This document shows, piece after piece, positions 51,443-60,324 of a DNA stretch of 60,859 bases. Location of the stretch: the NCBI GenBank assembly GCA_943356485.1, contig CALRFD010000007.1, forward strand, positions 1 to 60,859, given 5' to 3'. The translations under genes were made by a program, and so were the position numbers. The notes under the pieces are model-generated. The model made no database searches. It was not told the origin of the DNA and was given only the letters and a program-made list of their open reading frames with translations. Numbering within the stretch: position 1 is the stretch's first letter; each line of letters begins with the position of its first letter. Source of the stretch: Patescibacteria group bacterium (GTDB lineage Bacteria > Patescibacteriota > Microgenomatia > Daviesbacterales > UBA10151).

Positions 51443-52594
51443 CTATCTATTACTCCTTAAAAATGCCGGAATTTCCAGATCTTCTTCATCATCTTTTCTC
51501 TCTGCCTCTTCCTCTGCGTCAGAAACTGTCTGTGGTTTTTGATCTTCTTCTTCCGGTTCTTCTTCATACGAAGGCTGCTGTTGAGCTCTTGCCTGAGGTT
51601 GAGCAAAGCCTGTTCCGATATACTCTCTTAGTCTTCGTCTGGTTTCATCAAATCCGGTGGCAATTACAGAAATTTTAATCTGATCCAACTGATCCTCTTT
51701 GATAGTTGCGCCAAAAATTATATTAGCATCAGGATCTGCAGCCTGGGCAATAATTTGAGCAGCCTCGTTAACCTCTGTCATAGAAAGATCTGCTCCGCCG
51801 ACTATATTAAAAAGCACTCCTTTGGCTCCTTCAATTGAGACTTCCAAAAGAGGAGAGGCAATAGCCATTCTGGCCGCCGCAGCTGCCCTATTTTCACCGC
51901 CGGCAACACCAATACCCATCAGCGCCGATCCGGCATTACTCATGATAGTTTTAACATCAGCAAAATCAACGTTAATAAGTCCCGGCATAGTTATTAGATC
52001 CGAGATACCCTGCACTCCCTGACCTAAAACAGAATCAGCCAGTCTAAAAGCCTCCTGTAAAGTAATATTTTTATCCACTGTTTCAAGCAGTCTTTGATTT
52101 GGGATAATGATTAAAGCGTCCACCTTGTCTTTTAGTTTTTCTATCCCCTCCTCAGCTGCTACCATCCTTCTGGTTCCTTCAAAGGTAAAAGGCTTAGTTA
52201 CAACCGCTACCGTTAAAGCCCCCATACTCTTTGAGACCTGTGCCACGACCGGAATAGAGCCTGTTCCAGTACCTCCTCCCATTCCGGCAGTAAGAAAAAC
52301 CATATCCGCATCCGACATTACATCTTCCAGCTTCTGAGTAGACTCTTCAGCTGCTTGTCTGCCAACTTCCGGGTCTCCTCCTGAACCTAATCCTTTTGTT
52401 AAAAGCTCACCTATTTGTACTTTAGTGGGGGACTGATTATTCATCAGGGCTTGTGCATCGGTATTAATAGCCACGAATTCCACCCCCTGAATCTGCTGCA
52501 AAGATATCATCGAGTTAATAGAATTTGAACCACCACCACCAAGTCCGACAACTTTAATCTTAGCCAGCTTTTGAACATCAGGTTTAATTAACAT
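51443..52594 (-). CDS. ftsZ: Cell division protein FtsZ
   Basis: 383 aa from ATG 52594 ([22 protein letters not shown]). The open frame extends to 52654, but a promoter at 52635-52664 would initiate downstream of that codon. GTP-binding tubulin signature [14 protein letters not shown]3/T4 loops, [11 protein letters not shown] and a disordered Glu/Gln-rich linker lead to the C-terminal peptide [10 protein letters not shown] that binds FtsA. It forms the division ring. Last gene of the dcw-like cluster. Confidence 0.97.
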   Translation of the reverse strand: MLIKPDVQKLAKIKVVGLGGGGSNSINSMISLQQIQGVEFVAINTDAQALMNNQSPTKVQIGELLTKGLGSGGDPEVGRQAAEESTQKLEDVMSDADMVFLTAGMGGGTGTGSIPVVAQVSKSMGALTVAVVTKPFTFEGTRRMVAAEEGIEKLKDKVDALIIIPNQRLLETVDKNITLQEAFRLADSVLGQGVQGISDLITMPGLINVDFADVKTIMSNAGSALMGIGVAGGENRAAAAARMAIASPLLEVSIEGAKGVLFNIVGGADLSMTEVNEAAQIIAQAADPDANIIFGATIKEDQLDQIKISVIATGFDETRRRLREYIGTGFAQPQARAQQQPSYEEEPEEEDQKPQTVSDAEEEAERKDDEEDLEIPAFLRSNR

Positions 52595-52634
52595 AGTATT
52601 TAGTATTAGTTGACTTAAAACTCTTTCTAGGCAG

Positions 52635-52664
52635 AATATAGCAGATTCTAACAATCAATATCAA
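52635..52664 (-). promoter_or_regulatory. Putative internal promoter for ftsZ
   Basis: On the minus strand TTGATA (52664-52659), an 18-nt spacer, TATATT (52640-52635), in the gap after ftsA. Confidence 0.45.
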
Positions 52665-52673
52665 TCCCGTAAA

Positions 52674-53975
52674 TTATGGCAAAAATGATTTCACCAAAGA
52701 AATTCCTTTTTGAATCAAACCTCTAATCGGCAAATTACCGGACAAAACAGGTATCCGCATCTCGTTTGAGCTTCCTTGCGCTGAGCCATACAATATTAAT
52801 CCCGCAGCTGTTGCAAAAGAGGAGGAATCTATTTCTTCTATCATACCGGATAATCCATCAATTTGGCCTAACCTGGCAGGAAATCCCAAAACATATTTTG
52901 CCTGATCCAACACGCCAACAGTCTGCGCTCCCCCTCCGCAAATCACTAAACCGGATGGAACCTGTGTGCCAAATCCGCTTTTTTTTATTTCCTTACCTAC
53001 ATATTTAAAAATTTCCTGAAGCCTGGGGCGGATTATCCCATCAATTACTGCTTTTTTAGAAATTTTTTGAACATCCTCAGTTAAGCCTAAAGCTTTAATA
53101 TCTAGAAAGCTCTCTTCTTTTTTCTTTGCAGAACCATTTTTAATATTTTCTTCTTCTATTTTTTCTGCCAGAGCCGGAGTTTTTTCTGTTTTTCCTAAGG
53201 ATACCTTAATCTTCTCTGCTGATTCTAAGGAAACTCTAATACCAACTGCCATATCAGAAGTTATATGGCGGGCACCGATCGGCACAACAGATGAATATGC
53301 AACGGAACCATCAATAAATATCACCACATCTGTTGTCTCTCCGCCTATATCGACCAGGACAACGCCTAATTCCTTTTCAGTATCAGTTAAAACTGCAATC
53401 GATGAAGCTATCCCTGAGAAGACCAACTCAATAACATCTATCCCCACCTCTGAAACACATTTAACTAAATTTCTCATCGAGGTAGATGAACCGGTTATTA
53501 TATGTGTTTCTGTCTCCAACCTTACTCCAGTCATTCCTATCGGGTCTTTAATTCCTTCCTGTCCATCAACAGTAAACGTTCTTGGGATAACATGCAGGAT
53601 TTCTCTGGAGGAGGGAAGAGGTATGGCTCTTGCAGCCTCATTTACCCGTTGGATATCGCTCGTTTTTATCTCACCCTCAGGCTCTGAAACAGCTACCACA
53701 GCATGCTGGTTGACACTTTCTATTTGTGGCCCGCCCAAGGCTATAAAACTGGAGGAAATTGAATATCCTGCCATTCTTTCTGCGGCCTCAACTGATTCTG
53801 TTATGGCGGCAACTGCTTCTTCAATATCAACCACCTGATTTTTCCTTACTCCTTTGGAAGGAGTACTGGATACACCTATCAGGTTTATTTTTCCATTATC
53901 ATCAACTGAAGCTATTAGCGTTGCTATTTTCGATGAACCTACATCAATTCCACATATTACTTTATCTTTAGCCAT
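52674..53975 (-). CDS. ftsA: Cell division protein FtsA
   Basis: 433 aa, actin-like ATPase that tethers FtsZ to the membrane. Phosphate-1 ICGIDVGSSKIATLI, connecting GGPQIESVNQHAVVAVSE (1C domain), phosphate-2 VVLVDIGGETTDVVIF, adenosine GLVICGGGAQTVGV. The C-terminal amphipathic tail (GLIQKGISLVKSFLP) should bind the membrane. An insert rich in Lys/Glu (about 275-300) is longer than usual. It lies 3 bp after ftsQ. Confidence 0.96.
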   Translation of the reverse strand: MAKDKVICGIDVGSSKIATLIASVDDNGKINLIGVSSTPSKGVRKNQVVDIEEAVAAITESVEAAERMAGYSISSSFIALGGPQIESVNQHAVVAVSEPEGEIKTSDIQRVNEAARAIPLPSSREILHVIPRTFTVDGQEGIKDPIGMTGVRLETETHIITGSSTSMRNLVKCVSEVGIDVIELVFSGIASSIAVLTDTEKELGVVLVDIGGETTDVVIFIDGSVAYSSVVPIGARHITSDMAVGIRVSLESAEKIKVSLGKTEKTPALAEKIEEENIKNGSAKKKEESFLDIKALGLTEDVQKISKKAVIDGIIRPRLQEIFKYVGKEIKKSGFGTQVPSGLVICGGGAQTVGVLDQAKYVLGFPARLGQIDGLSGMIEEIDSSSFATAAGLILYGSAQGSSNEMRIPVLSGNLPIRGLIQKGISLVKSFLP

Positions 53976-53978
53976 AAC

Positions 53979-54806
53979 TTAATTCTTTTTGGGAACAAAT
54001 TTAACAATCGGTTTATCAAATCTAAGATCGATAAACGCAAGATTATCCCCATTTATTTTAGCTTTCTGCAGGATCAATTGTAAAGACGCAATTTGAACAT
54101 CCACATTCCCGTCTAATGAAAATATTACTCTTGGTAGCGAATCAACTATAAAAAGATTATTATAAATAGTCATACTTTTAACCTCTATTCCATTATTTCT
54201 AAGCTGATTTATAATTATCTGAGCTTTTTTTAAAGACTCATCCTGAAGTTGTACTCCAATTAAAAATCCTTTCTTAAAAAAATAAACCTTTGGATTATCC
54301 CCTAGAGTACTTTCTTTTGAAAACACCACACCCTCATCATCAACTATGTAGAAATCCCCAATTAAAGATGCTGAGGGCGTTGAGATATTTTCAATTAAGG
54401 ATGAAGCACTTGCCTCCCAATTATTAACTGAAATAAGCTGCATTGCGCTTTTACGCCCAATAATATTTATTCTTATCTTATTTGGTATTATTTTTGAAAA
54501 ATTAACATTTTTAATACAAATAAACTGCTTTTTTAAATCCTTACTGTCTTTTTCACCGTTAAATAATAATAAATTTCTACCCAGGATTCCTGATTTTTCC
54601 TTGATATAACTGTCCTCAACACAGTTTGCGTCCTCTTTCTGAAGATCAAAATTTTTAATAGCAAAAACTCTTGAGCGAAACACCATATAGCCGGCTGAAA
54701 CAAAAACAATTATTAAAAAGATTAGAAAAAATTTATGTGGATAATTGAATTTTCTTTTTTTGTTATTAATTAAATAGCTTTTTCTTTTCCACATACCTTT
54801 TATCAA
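53979..54806 (-). CDS. ftsQ: Cell division protein FtsQ/DivIB
   Basis: 275 aa. Short basic cytoplasmic tail, one span (about 27-44: FFLIFLIIVFVSAGYMVF), then a POTRA domain starting with FAIKNFDLQ and a beta domain (VDDEGVVFSKES) that fits FtsQ/DivIB. It recruits and regulates the septal synthase. Sequence similarity to known FtsQ is weak, so the call leans on architecture and position between murG and ftsA. Overlaps murG by 4 bp. Confidence 0.85.
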   Translation of the reverse strand: MIKGMWKRKSYLINNKKRKFNYPHKFFLIFLIIVFVSAGYMVFRSRVFAIKNFDLQKEDANCVEDSYIKEKSGILGRNLLLFNGEKDSKDLKKQFICIKNVNFSKIIPNKIRINIIGRKSAMQLISVNNWEASASSLIENISTPSASLIGDFYIVDDEGVVFSKESTLGDNPKVYFFKKGFLIGVQLQDESLKKAQIIINQLRNNGIEVKSMTIYNNLFIVDSLPRVIFSLDGNVDVQIASLQLILQKAKINGDNLAFIDLRFDKPIVKFVPKKN

Positions 54807-55936
54807 ACCCTTCCAGCAAGCAGTAGTGTTTCCAACACTAATCTTTTCGCTGCATCATAGATAACTACAGATTTTGCAAATTTGGCTTTTTCTTTTATAG
54901 AATCTATATTCTTTAACATAAATTTCACCTTTTCAAACAGGCTTTCTGAAGATAAATTTGACTGATTAATTATTGCTGTCAAACCTAATTTTTCAAAAAA
55001 CTTTGCATTTTTAACTTGTTCGTCCTGGTAAAGGTAGGGTATTGGAATAACCAGCGCTGGTTTAGCCAGATAAGCCAACTCAGTTAAGGTATTAATTCCT
55101 GCCCGGGAAATTACCAAATCCGCTTTTTGCAAAACTTCAGCATAATCAGAGCCAAACCACTTTCTAACAGTATAGTTTCCGCCTGATGGCTTTGAGCTTT
55201 CCAATCTTTGTAATCTCTCGAAATCCATATATTTAGAATCACCTGTCTGATGATAAATATGGGCTATCTTTAGGAGCTTTTGCAAACAAGCCTCTATCAA
55301 CAAGTTTATACTGTGCGAACCCTGGTTCCCTCCCATAACTAAAATACTAGGCAATTTCGATACACCTCCGATGTGTACTAGCCCTGCCTGCCGGCAGGCA
55401 GGTTGGACACCTAAGGATATTTGAACAATTTCTTCCCTGATAGGGTTACCGGTTAAAACGACTTTTCCGCCTTTAAAGGAATTTCCCTCAAAAGACACAG
55501 CAATTTTATCTGCAAAAAAAGAGCTTATTTTATTGGCAAGACCAGATACTAAAGTTTGCTCATGAACTATAATTGGAATTGAAAAAAGCCATCCTATAAC
55601 TACTAGAGGGATGGCTACATATCCGCCGAACGATAAAATCACATCCGGCTTTTCTTTCAAAATAATAAAGAACCCTTGCGCAAAGCCAACTGGAATCTTA
55701 AGTAAGGAGGGAATTGTATAAAGAGTAAACGACCTTTGCAGTCTACCTGTAATTATCGAAATAAATTTAACTCCAAGTTTAGGCAAAACTTCAGATTCGA
55801 TAGATTTTGTCTTGTCTCCCTCCTGAGTCGTGCCTCTACCCACATAAACAATCTCTACTAAAGGATCCTGTTTTTTAAACTCTTCAATAACCGCAATAGC
55901 AGGAGTAAAGTGCGCACCGGTAATAAGTATTTTCAT
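54803..55936 (-). CDS. murG: UDP-GlcNAc:lipid I N-acetylglucosaminyltransferase MurG with in-frame repeat
   Basis: 377 aa, GT-B fold, converts lipid I to lipid II at the inner membrane face. ITGAHFTPAIAVIEEF (variant of the usual GGTGGH), GGYVAIPLVVIG, GNPIREEI, LVMGGNQGSHSIN and the donor site ISRAGINTLTELAYLAKPALVIPIPY are all present. A 57-bp palindromic element (55361-55417) is inserted in frame between GNPIREEI and LVMGGNQGS and encodes SLGVQPACRQAGLVHIGGVS in the interdomain linker, leaving the frame open. The first GGxGGH glycine loop is poorly conserved (GAHFTP). Confidence 0.93.
   Translation of the reverse strand: MKILITGAHFTPAIAVIEEFKKQDPLVEIVYVGRGTTQEGDKTKSIESEVLPKLGVKFISIITGRLQRSFTLYTIPSLLKIPVGFAQGFFIILKEKPDVILSFGGYVAIPLVVIGWLFSIPIIVHEQTLVSGLANKISSFFADKIAVSFEGNSFKGGKVVLTGNPIREEIVQISLGVQPACRQAGLVHIGGVSKLPSILVMGGNQGSHSINLLIEACLQKLLKIAHIYHQTGDSKYMDFERLQRLESSKPSGGNYTVRKWFGSDYAEVLQKADLVISRAGINTLTELAYLAKPALVIPIPYLYQDEQVKNAKFFEKLGLTAIINQSNLSSESLFEKVKFMLKNIDSIKEKAKFAKSVVIYDAAKRLVLETLLLAGRV
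55361..55417. repeat. Composite palindromic repeat, family A, inside murG
   Basis: Hairpin TACACCTCCGATGTGTA (55361-55377), CTAG, the perfect 20-bp palindrome CCTGCCTGCCGGCAGGCAGG (55383-55402), then GGACACCTAAGGA (55405-55417). 57 bp, a multiple of three. Confidence 0.8.
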
Positions 55937-55978
55937 TAAAATTAATCATACTCTATACATCACAGTTGTTCAACTTTT

Positions 55979-56007
55979 ACGCACCAAAGGCGACGCCTTG
56001 TGTGCGT
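55979..56007. repeat. Palindromic repeat, family C, upstream of RAYT-2
   Basis: ACGCACCAAAGGC and GCCTTGTGTGCGT pair with two mismatches around GAC. The core AAAGGCGACGCCTT is repeated inside the transposase gene at 56533-56546. Confidence 0.65.
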
Positions 56008-56033
56008 GAATAATTTATGATATTCTGGAAATT

Positions 56034-56729
56034 GTGCCAGCCAGAAATTCAATTAAACAATATGTAGAAAATAGTTATTACCATATTTATAACCGTGGTG
56101 TTGAAAAAAGAAGGATCTTTTTAGAGGAACAGGACTATAGAGTATTTCTTTCCTACCTAAAGGAGTATTTATCTTTTAGAGACCAAAAAACTTTATCAAA
56201 AAAACTAGCAGATTATTCTATTTCTTATAAGGAAAGGGAGAGCATATTAAGAATTTTACACTTAAATAACTTTTATGATGAGATGACTCTTATGGCTTAC
56301 TGCCTAATGCCAAATCACTTCCACTTTTTTGTTAAACAAAGAAATGCTCTGTCCATAGATAAATTTATGAACTCATTATGCACCAGATATACTATGTATT
56401 TTAATAAAAAATATAAAATAGTTGAAGCTTTGTACCAAGGTGTGTATAAAGCAGTATATATTGAAAATGACGAACAATTTATCTACCTATCTAAATATAT
56501 CCACAAGCAATCATTTATTCATCTAGCCACTAAAGGCGACGCCTTGGGAGGCTGGGAACAACCTTCATCCTATCCAGAATATCTGGGTAAGAGAAAAACT
56601 GAGTGGATCCATCCTGAAGAAATATTAAGTTATTTTTCTAAAACAAACCCTAAACTTACATACAAATCTTTTGTTGAAGAAAAGGACGTTTTTTCAATCA
56701 TACAAAATAAGGTATTAGAAGAAATATAG
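56034..56729 (+). CDS. REP-associated tyrosine transposase (RAYT), copy 2
   Basis: 231 aa, GTG start. ENSYYHIYNRGVEK at the N-terminus, HFH in LMPNHFHFFV (about residues 96-98), probable nucleophile Tyr in SLCTRYTMYFN and SKYIHKQ in place of the usual YIHLNP. It carries a family C palindrome in frame (encoding ATKGDALG, about 166-173) just before the conserved SSYPEYLG. It is transcribed against the surrounding division/cell wall genes, between ftsW and murG, so it is a likely insertion. Only distantly similar to copy 1. Confidence 0.88.
   Translation: MPARNSIKQYVENSYYHIYNRGVEKRRIFLEEQDYRVFLSYLKEYLSFRDQKTLSKKLADYSISYKERESILRILHLNNFYDEMTLMAYCLMPNHFHFFVKQRNALSIDKFMNSLCTRYTMYFNKKYKIVEALYQGVYKAVYIENDEQFIYLSKYIHKQSFIHLATKGDALGGWEQPSSYPEYLGKRKTEWIHPEEILSYFSKTNPKLTYKSFVEEKDVFSIIQNKVLEEI
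56533..56546. repeat. Family C palindrome core inside RAYT-2
   Basis: AAAGGCGACGCCTT, identical to the core upstream of the gene, in frame within the coding sequence. Confidence 0.6.
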
Positions 56730-56795
56730 GATTATAAAAGCTAACTAAGGAGCTTTCAATGAATCAACTTATATCGTACCAACTTCTTTTTCCAC

Positions 56796-56969
56796 TCACT
56801 GCCTCTTTACAACTTTTAACTTATACAGTGGTACTATACGGATAATTTTATTACGACCTTCAAGTACGAGTTGAACCTTTGTATCACCCGCTATTCCTCC
56901 AGACCCTGAAAATTCCTGCCAATACATAGGTGTATTAGAATGTGTTCCATCAAAATATTTTTCACTCAT
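56796..56969 (-). CDS. 57-aa hypothetical protein
   Basis: ATG at 56969, stop at 56796. The peptide starts MSEKYFDGTHSNTPMYW and ends in a basic beta-like stretch (KIIRIVPLYKLKVVKRQ). TATAAT lies 5 nt before ATG, with a weak -35 about 17 nt further up, so a leaderless mRNA is predicted. No recognised domain. Same strand as the division cluster, between ftsW (downstream) and murG/RAYT-2. It could be a real small gene or a chance frame; the promoter and codon use favour it modestly. The rest of 56730-57003 shows nothing else. Confidence 0.45.
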   Translation of the reverse strand: MSEKYFDGTHSNTPMYWQEFSGSGGIAGDTKVQLVLEGRNKIIRIVPLYKLKVVKRQ

Positions 56970-57003
56970 AAGGAATTATACACACAGAAACTATAAAGTC
57001 AGT

Positions 57004-58101
57004 TTAAGTTTGCTGTTTTGAAATGTTTAATAAAATTCCAACAGCAGTTAGATTTACCACCAAGGCAGAACCGCCATATGAGATAAACGGTAGCGGCACT
57101 CCGGTTAGCGGAAGCAGAGCCGTCATTGATGATAGATTAATAACTACTTGTATTCCAAGCCACGAAGTAAACCCCAAAGCTAAAATTTTTCCAAATAAAT
57201 CCTGCGAATTTTGGGCAATTTTAAATCCTCTGTACAGTAAAAATATAAACAGCATAATCAAAAAAAATGAACCTATAAATCCCAGTTCTTCGCCAATAAT
57301 CCCAAAGATGGAGTCTGTTGATACCTCCGGGATATATTCAAATTTTTGCCTCGAATGTCCTAAACCTAATCCAAACAAGCCTCCTGAGCCCAAAGCTATT
57401 AAAACCTGAGAGATATGGTAGGTAAAACCCTGTGGATCGGAAAAAGGGTCTAAGAAAGCAAGAACTCTTTTGCTCCTGTAGCCTGACGAAACTACCAATA
57501 ATAAAACCCCTCCCAATCCAAAAGGAATTAAGGCTAAAAAATGCCAAAGCGGACCGCCACTGGCAAGATACAAAAGCACAGTAGTTGCGATAAATACAAT
57601 TGATGAACCTAAATCTTTTTGTAAAACAGCAGTTATAAAAGTCACAAATCCAACCAATAAGATAAATGGTAAAACCTTTGTTTTGTTTTCAAAGATCTTG
57701 GCAAGAAAAATTACCCCTGCCAGTTTAATAATTTCAGCCGGCTGCAAGGTAAGAGGGCCAATTTTTAACCAACGGTGCGCTCCCCCTCCTGCAATCCCCA
57801 ACCCTGGGATAAACACAGCAACAAGCAGTACAAGTGAAAGAAATAAGATGTATGAGGCCATTTTTTTAAACCTTCTATAATCAAAATTTATAAAAAAAAC
57901 CATTGAAAATAATCCGATTAAAACCCAGATCATTTGTTGTCTGATGTAATAATATCCATCCTTAAAATCCTTGAGGGCTTGAATTAAAGAAGCATCATAA
58001 ACCATAATCAGCCCAAAAATGATTAGAATAGATACAACTATTAAAAGAGGAAGGTCGATATTTTTTTTCTGAGAATGCAAACGGCTTTTTGGAAAATTCA
58101 T
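57004..58101 (-). CDS. ftsW: SEDS peptidoglycan polymerase FtsW
   Basis: 365 aa, ten spans. RRFKKMASYILFL, the LTLQPAEIIKLAGVIFLA segment, GLGLGHSRQKFEYIPEVSTDSIFGIIGEELGF and LPLTGVPLPFISYGGSALVVNL are the SEDS signatures. It polymerises septal glycan. Assigned FtsW from its place between mraY and murG. It ends 4 bp before the next upstream gene's stop-to-start gap (mraY at 58106). Confidence 0.93.
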   Translation of the reverse strand: MNFPKSRLHSQKKNIDLPLLIVVSILIIFGLIMVYDASLIQALKDFKDGYYYIRQQMIWVLIGLFSMVFFINFDYRRFKKMASYILFLSLVLLVAVFIPGLGIAGGGAHRWLKIGPLTLQPAEIIKLAGVIFLAKIFENKTKVLPFILLVGFVTFITAVLQKDLGSSIVFIATTVLLYLASGGPLWHFLALIPFGLGGVLLLVVSSGYRSKRVLAFLDPFSDPQGFTYHISQVLIALGSGGLFGLGLGHSRQKFEYIPEVSTDSIFGIIGEELGFIGSFFLIMLFIFLLYRGFKIAQNSQDLFGKILALGFTSWLGIQVVINLSSMTALLPLTGVPLPFISYGGSALVVNLTAVGILLNISKQQT

Positions 58102-58105
58102 AAAT

Positions 58106-59116
58106 TTACTTGGAAAGTAAGGCTATCCAAATACCCAAAATGGCAAATAATCCTTGCGCAAGCCAAAAACGTGTTACTATTTTGGGTTCTTCCCAACCAA
58201 CATATTTAAAATACATATGAATTGGCGCAACAGTAAATATTTTTCTTTTGAGAATTTTTTTAGCAAGTATCTGCAAAAGAGAAGAAGCGGCGATTATTAC
58301 AAACATACCTCCAATTATTGCCAAGGCTAAAATTTTCCCGGTCAAAAGTCCAACAACCGCCAGCGTTGCTCCGAATGCAAACGCCCCGGCATCTCCTAAG
58401 AAAATCCTTGCCGGCCAAACATTAAAATAAAGATAGGCAAATAAAGCCCCAATCCAAATACCTATGAAGGTGGCCAGAGTTAAATCTAGCAACCTGGAAG
58501 TTAAGGCTAAAAAAGCAAACAAACAAATAAGCAATAGTCCTGCTGATAGTCCATCCAGACCGTCAGAAATATTATAAGCATTAGAAAAAGCTACAATAAC
58601 AAAAGCTGCCAGAGGAATATACCAAATATTAATAATGAAATTCCCGAGACCTGCAATATATAGATTATTTAACCCTGCTAAGAAAAAAAGCATGGTGGAT
58701 ATAATTATTGCCAGTACTACTTGTGCTAAAAATAACTGTTTCCTGCCTAATCCTAAAAACTTACCCTTCCTCCTTGATAGAATTAATTTAACATCATCGA
58801 TTAGTCCTAAAGAGCCAAACGATAAGAGAGTAAATAATAAAATAATTAAACTAATTTTATCAACAGAGTAACTAAAAAATGCATAAATCACGCTTAAAAT
58901 AACTAAAATTAAAATTAAAAGAATCCCTCCTCCTGAAGGTGTTGTTTCATCAGATTTCATCAATTTATCATGAATAGGGGTTTCAGTTTTTTTTACTAAC
59001 TCAGCATTTTTTCTTTCAAATCGGTTTTTTAAAAAAAATAACAGGTCTATAAAAGGCACCATACAGATGCCGGTTATAATAAATGACAGTATAACGAGTC
59101 CCAAAAGGCTAATCAT
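58106..59116 (-). CDS. mraY: Phospho-MurNAc-pentapeptide transferase MraY
   Basis: 336 aa, about ten spans. TPSGGGILLI, SFGSLGLIDDVKLI (aspartate pair), NAYNISDGLDGLSAG and LGDAGAFAFG are the catalytic motifs. It makes lipid I from UDP-MurNAc-pentapeptide and undecaprenyl phosphate. C-terminal APIHMYFKYVGWEEPKIVTRFW is the histidine motif. Overlaps murF by 4 bp. Confidence 0.96.
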   Translation of the reverse strand: MISLLGLVILSFIITGICMVPFIDLLFFLKNRFERKNAELVKKTETPIHDKLMKSDETTPSGGGILLILILVILSVIYAFFSYSVDKISLIILLFTLLSFGSLGLIDDVKLILSRRKGKFLGLGRKQLFLAQVVLAIIISTMLFFLAGLNNLYIAGLGNFIINIWYIPLAAFVIVAFSNAYNISDGLDGLSAGLLLICLFAFLALTSRLLDLTLATFIGIWIGALFAYLYFNVWPARIFLGDAGAFAFGATLAVVGLLTGKILALAIIGGMFVIIAASSLLQILAKKILKRKIFTVAPIHMYFKYVGWEEPKIVTRFWLAQGLFAILGIWIALLSK

Positions 59117-60309
59117 TTTTTTACAATTCTTTTTACCACTTCATCCAGTCTAACTGCTCTGGATCCTTTTATCAAACAGACATCTCCCTTTCCAAGAGTT
59201 CTCAGTAGCTTGTTGACTATTTGTGAATTTTGTAAATTCGACTCTATTCTTTCTTCTAAAAAACCCAAATCCTTTAGTTCGGCTTCAATAAATCTAGTTT
59301 CTCCCTGACCGAGTAAAACTAAATCCATCTTTTCTTTATATATTCTTTGAGCTACTTTTCTATGTAGACCTTCGGAAAAATCACCCAGATCTTTCATTTC
59401 TCCGAGCACCACTATCCTCCTTCTGGCAGGAAGTTCAAGTAATGTGTCAATTGCATGCTCAAGAGTCGCCGGAGATGAATTATATGTATCATCTATAATA
59501 ACCGAATTATTTGGACCTTCTAATACCTGCATGCAATGATCCAAAACTTCAATCGATTCCAGTGCTGACTTTATTTTAGTTAAGGAAATACCGGAAACTA
59601 TACCTAATGTAGCAGCAGCCATAGTAGGATAAATTTGATGATAACCTAAAAGCTGTAGATTTATCTTTACTCTTTCAACACCAAGGTTCAATTCAAAATT
59701 TGTTTTAAAATTCTCTATTTTTATGTTTCCTGCCCAAACAGTACAATTTTTTGAATCAGTACCAAAATATACTATAGTTCCTTTGCATTTTTCTGCTAAT
59801 TTTCTACAATAAAGATCATCCCAATTTAAAATCGCAATCCCTTCTTTATCTAAGCTTTCTATTAACTTACCTTTCTCCCCTGCAACCTCATTTAAATCCC
59901 CTAAATATTGATTATTCGCATAAGCAATCCTGGTAATTATCGCTATACGGGGTCTTACTAAAGATAAATAAAAATCCATCTCTCCTTTATATTCAATCCC
60001 CATTTCTAGAACTACCTTATTATAAGAAGGGTTTAGCTTAAGAATAGTCTCAGGGATATTAAGAATAGGATTTGAATTACGTTTTGTCGATATAGTTTTA
60101 TATTTTTGAGATAAAACTGCAACAGATGCCTCCATGCAGGTTGTCTTACCAACAGACCCGGTAATACCAATAAACATTTCACCGGGAAAAAGTTTTGCAA
60201 ACTGCCGAGCCGCATAAATTTTAAAAAGATGTAACGGCTTTTTATATCCCGAGACCAATGTCTTAGAAGTAGTTATCTGAGTCCAAATAGGGTGGTTTGT
60301 AATATCCAT
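59113..60309 (-). CDS. murF: UDP-MurNAc-tripeptide:D-Ala-D-Ala ligase MurF
   Basis: 398 aa, shorter than typical (about 450) because the N-terminal UDP-binding domain is reduced. P-loop GITGSVGKTT (about 48-57), TKRNSNPILNIPETIL, VLEMGIEYKGEM, then DDTYNSSPATLEHAI and RRIVVLGEMKDLG in the ATP and C-terminal domains. Adds D-Ala-D-Ala to complete the UDP-MurNAc-pentapeptide. The missing N-terminal domain makes MurF the best but not the only Mur ligase reading. Confidence 0.88.
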   Translation of the reverse strand: MDITNHPIWTQITTSKTLVSGYKKPLHLFKIYAARQFAKLFPGEMFIGITGSVGKTTCMEASVAVLSQKYKTISTKRNSNPILNIPETILKLNPSYNKVVLEMGIEYKGEMDFYLSLVRPRIAIITRIAYANNQYLGDLNEVAGEKGKLIESLDKEGIAILNWDDLYCRKLAEKCKGTIVYFGTDSKNCTVWAGNIKIENFKTNFELNLGVERVKINLQLLGYHQIYPTMAAATLGIVSGISLTKIKSALESIEVLDHCMQVLEGPNNSVIIDDTYNSSPATLEHAIDTLLELPARRRIVVLGEMKDLGDFSEGLHRKVAQRIYKEKMDLVLLGQGETRFIEAELKDLGFLEERIESNLQNSQIVNKLLRTLGKGDVCLIKGSRAVRLDEVVKRIVKK

Positions 60310-60324
60310 AAAAAAATTATGAAT

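Noticed and set aside
52595..52654. Longer ftsZ start adding 20 residues
   Set aside because: The extra residues do not resemble FtsZ N-termini, and a likely promoter lies across this stretch.
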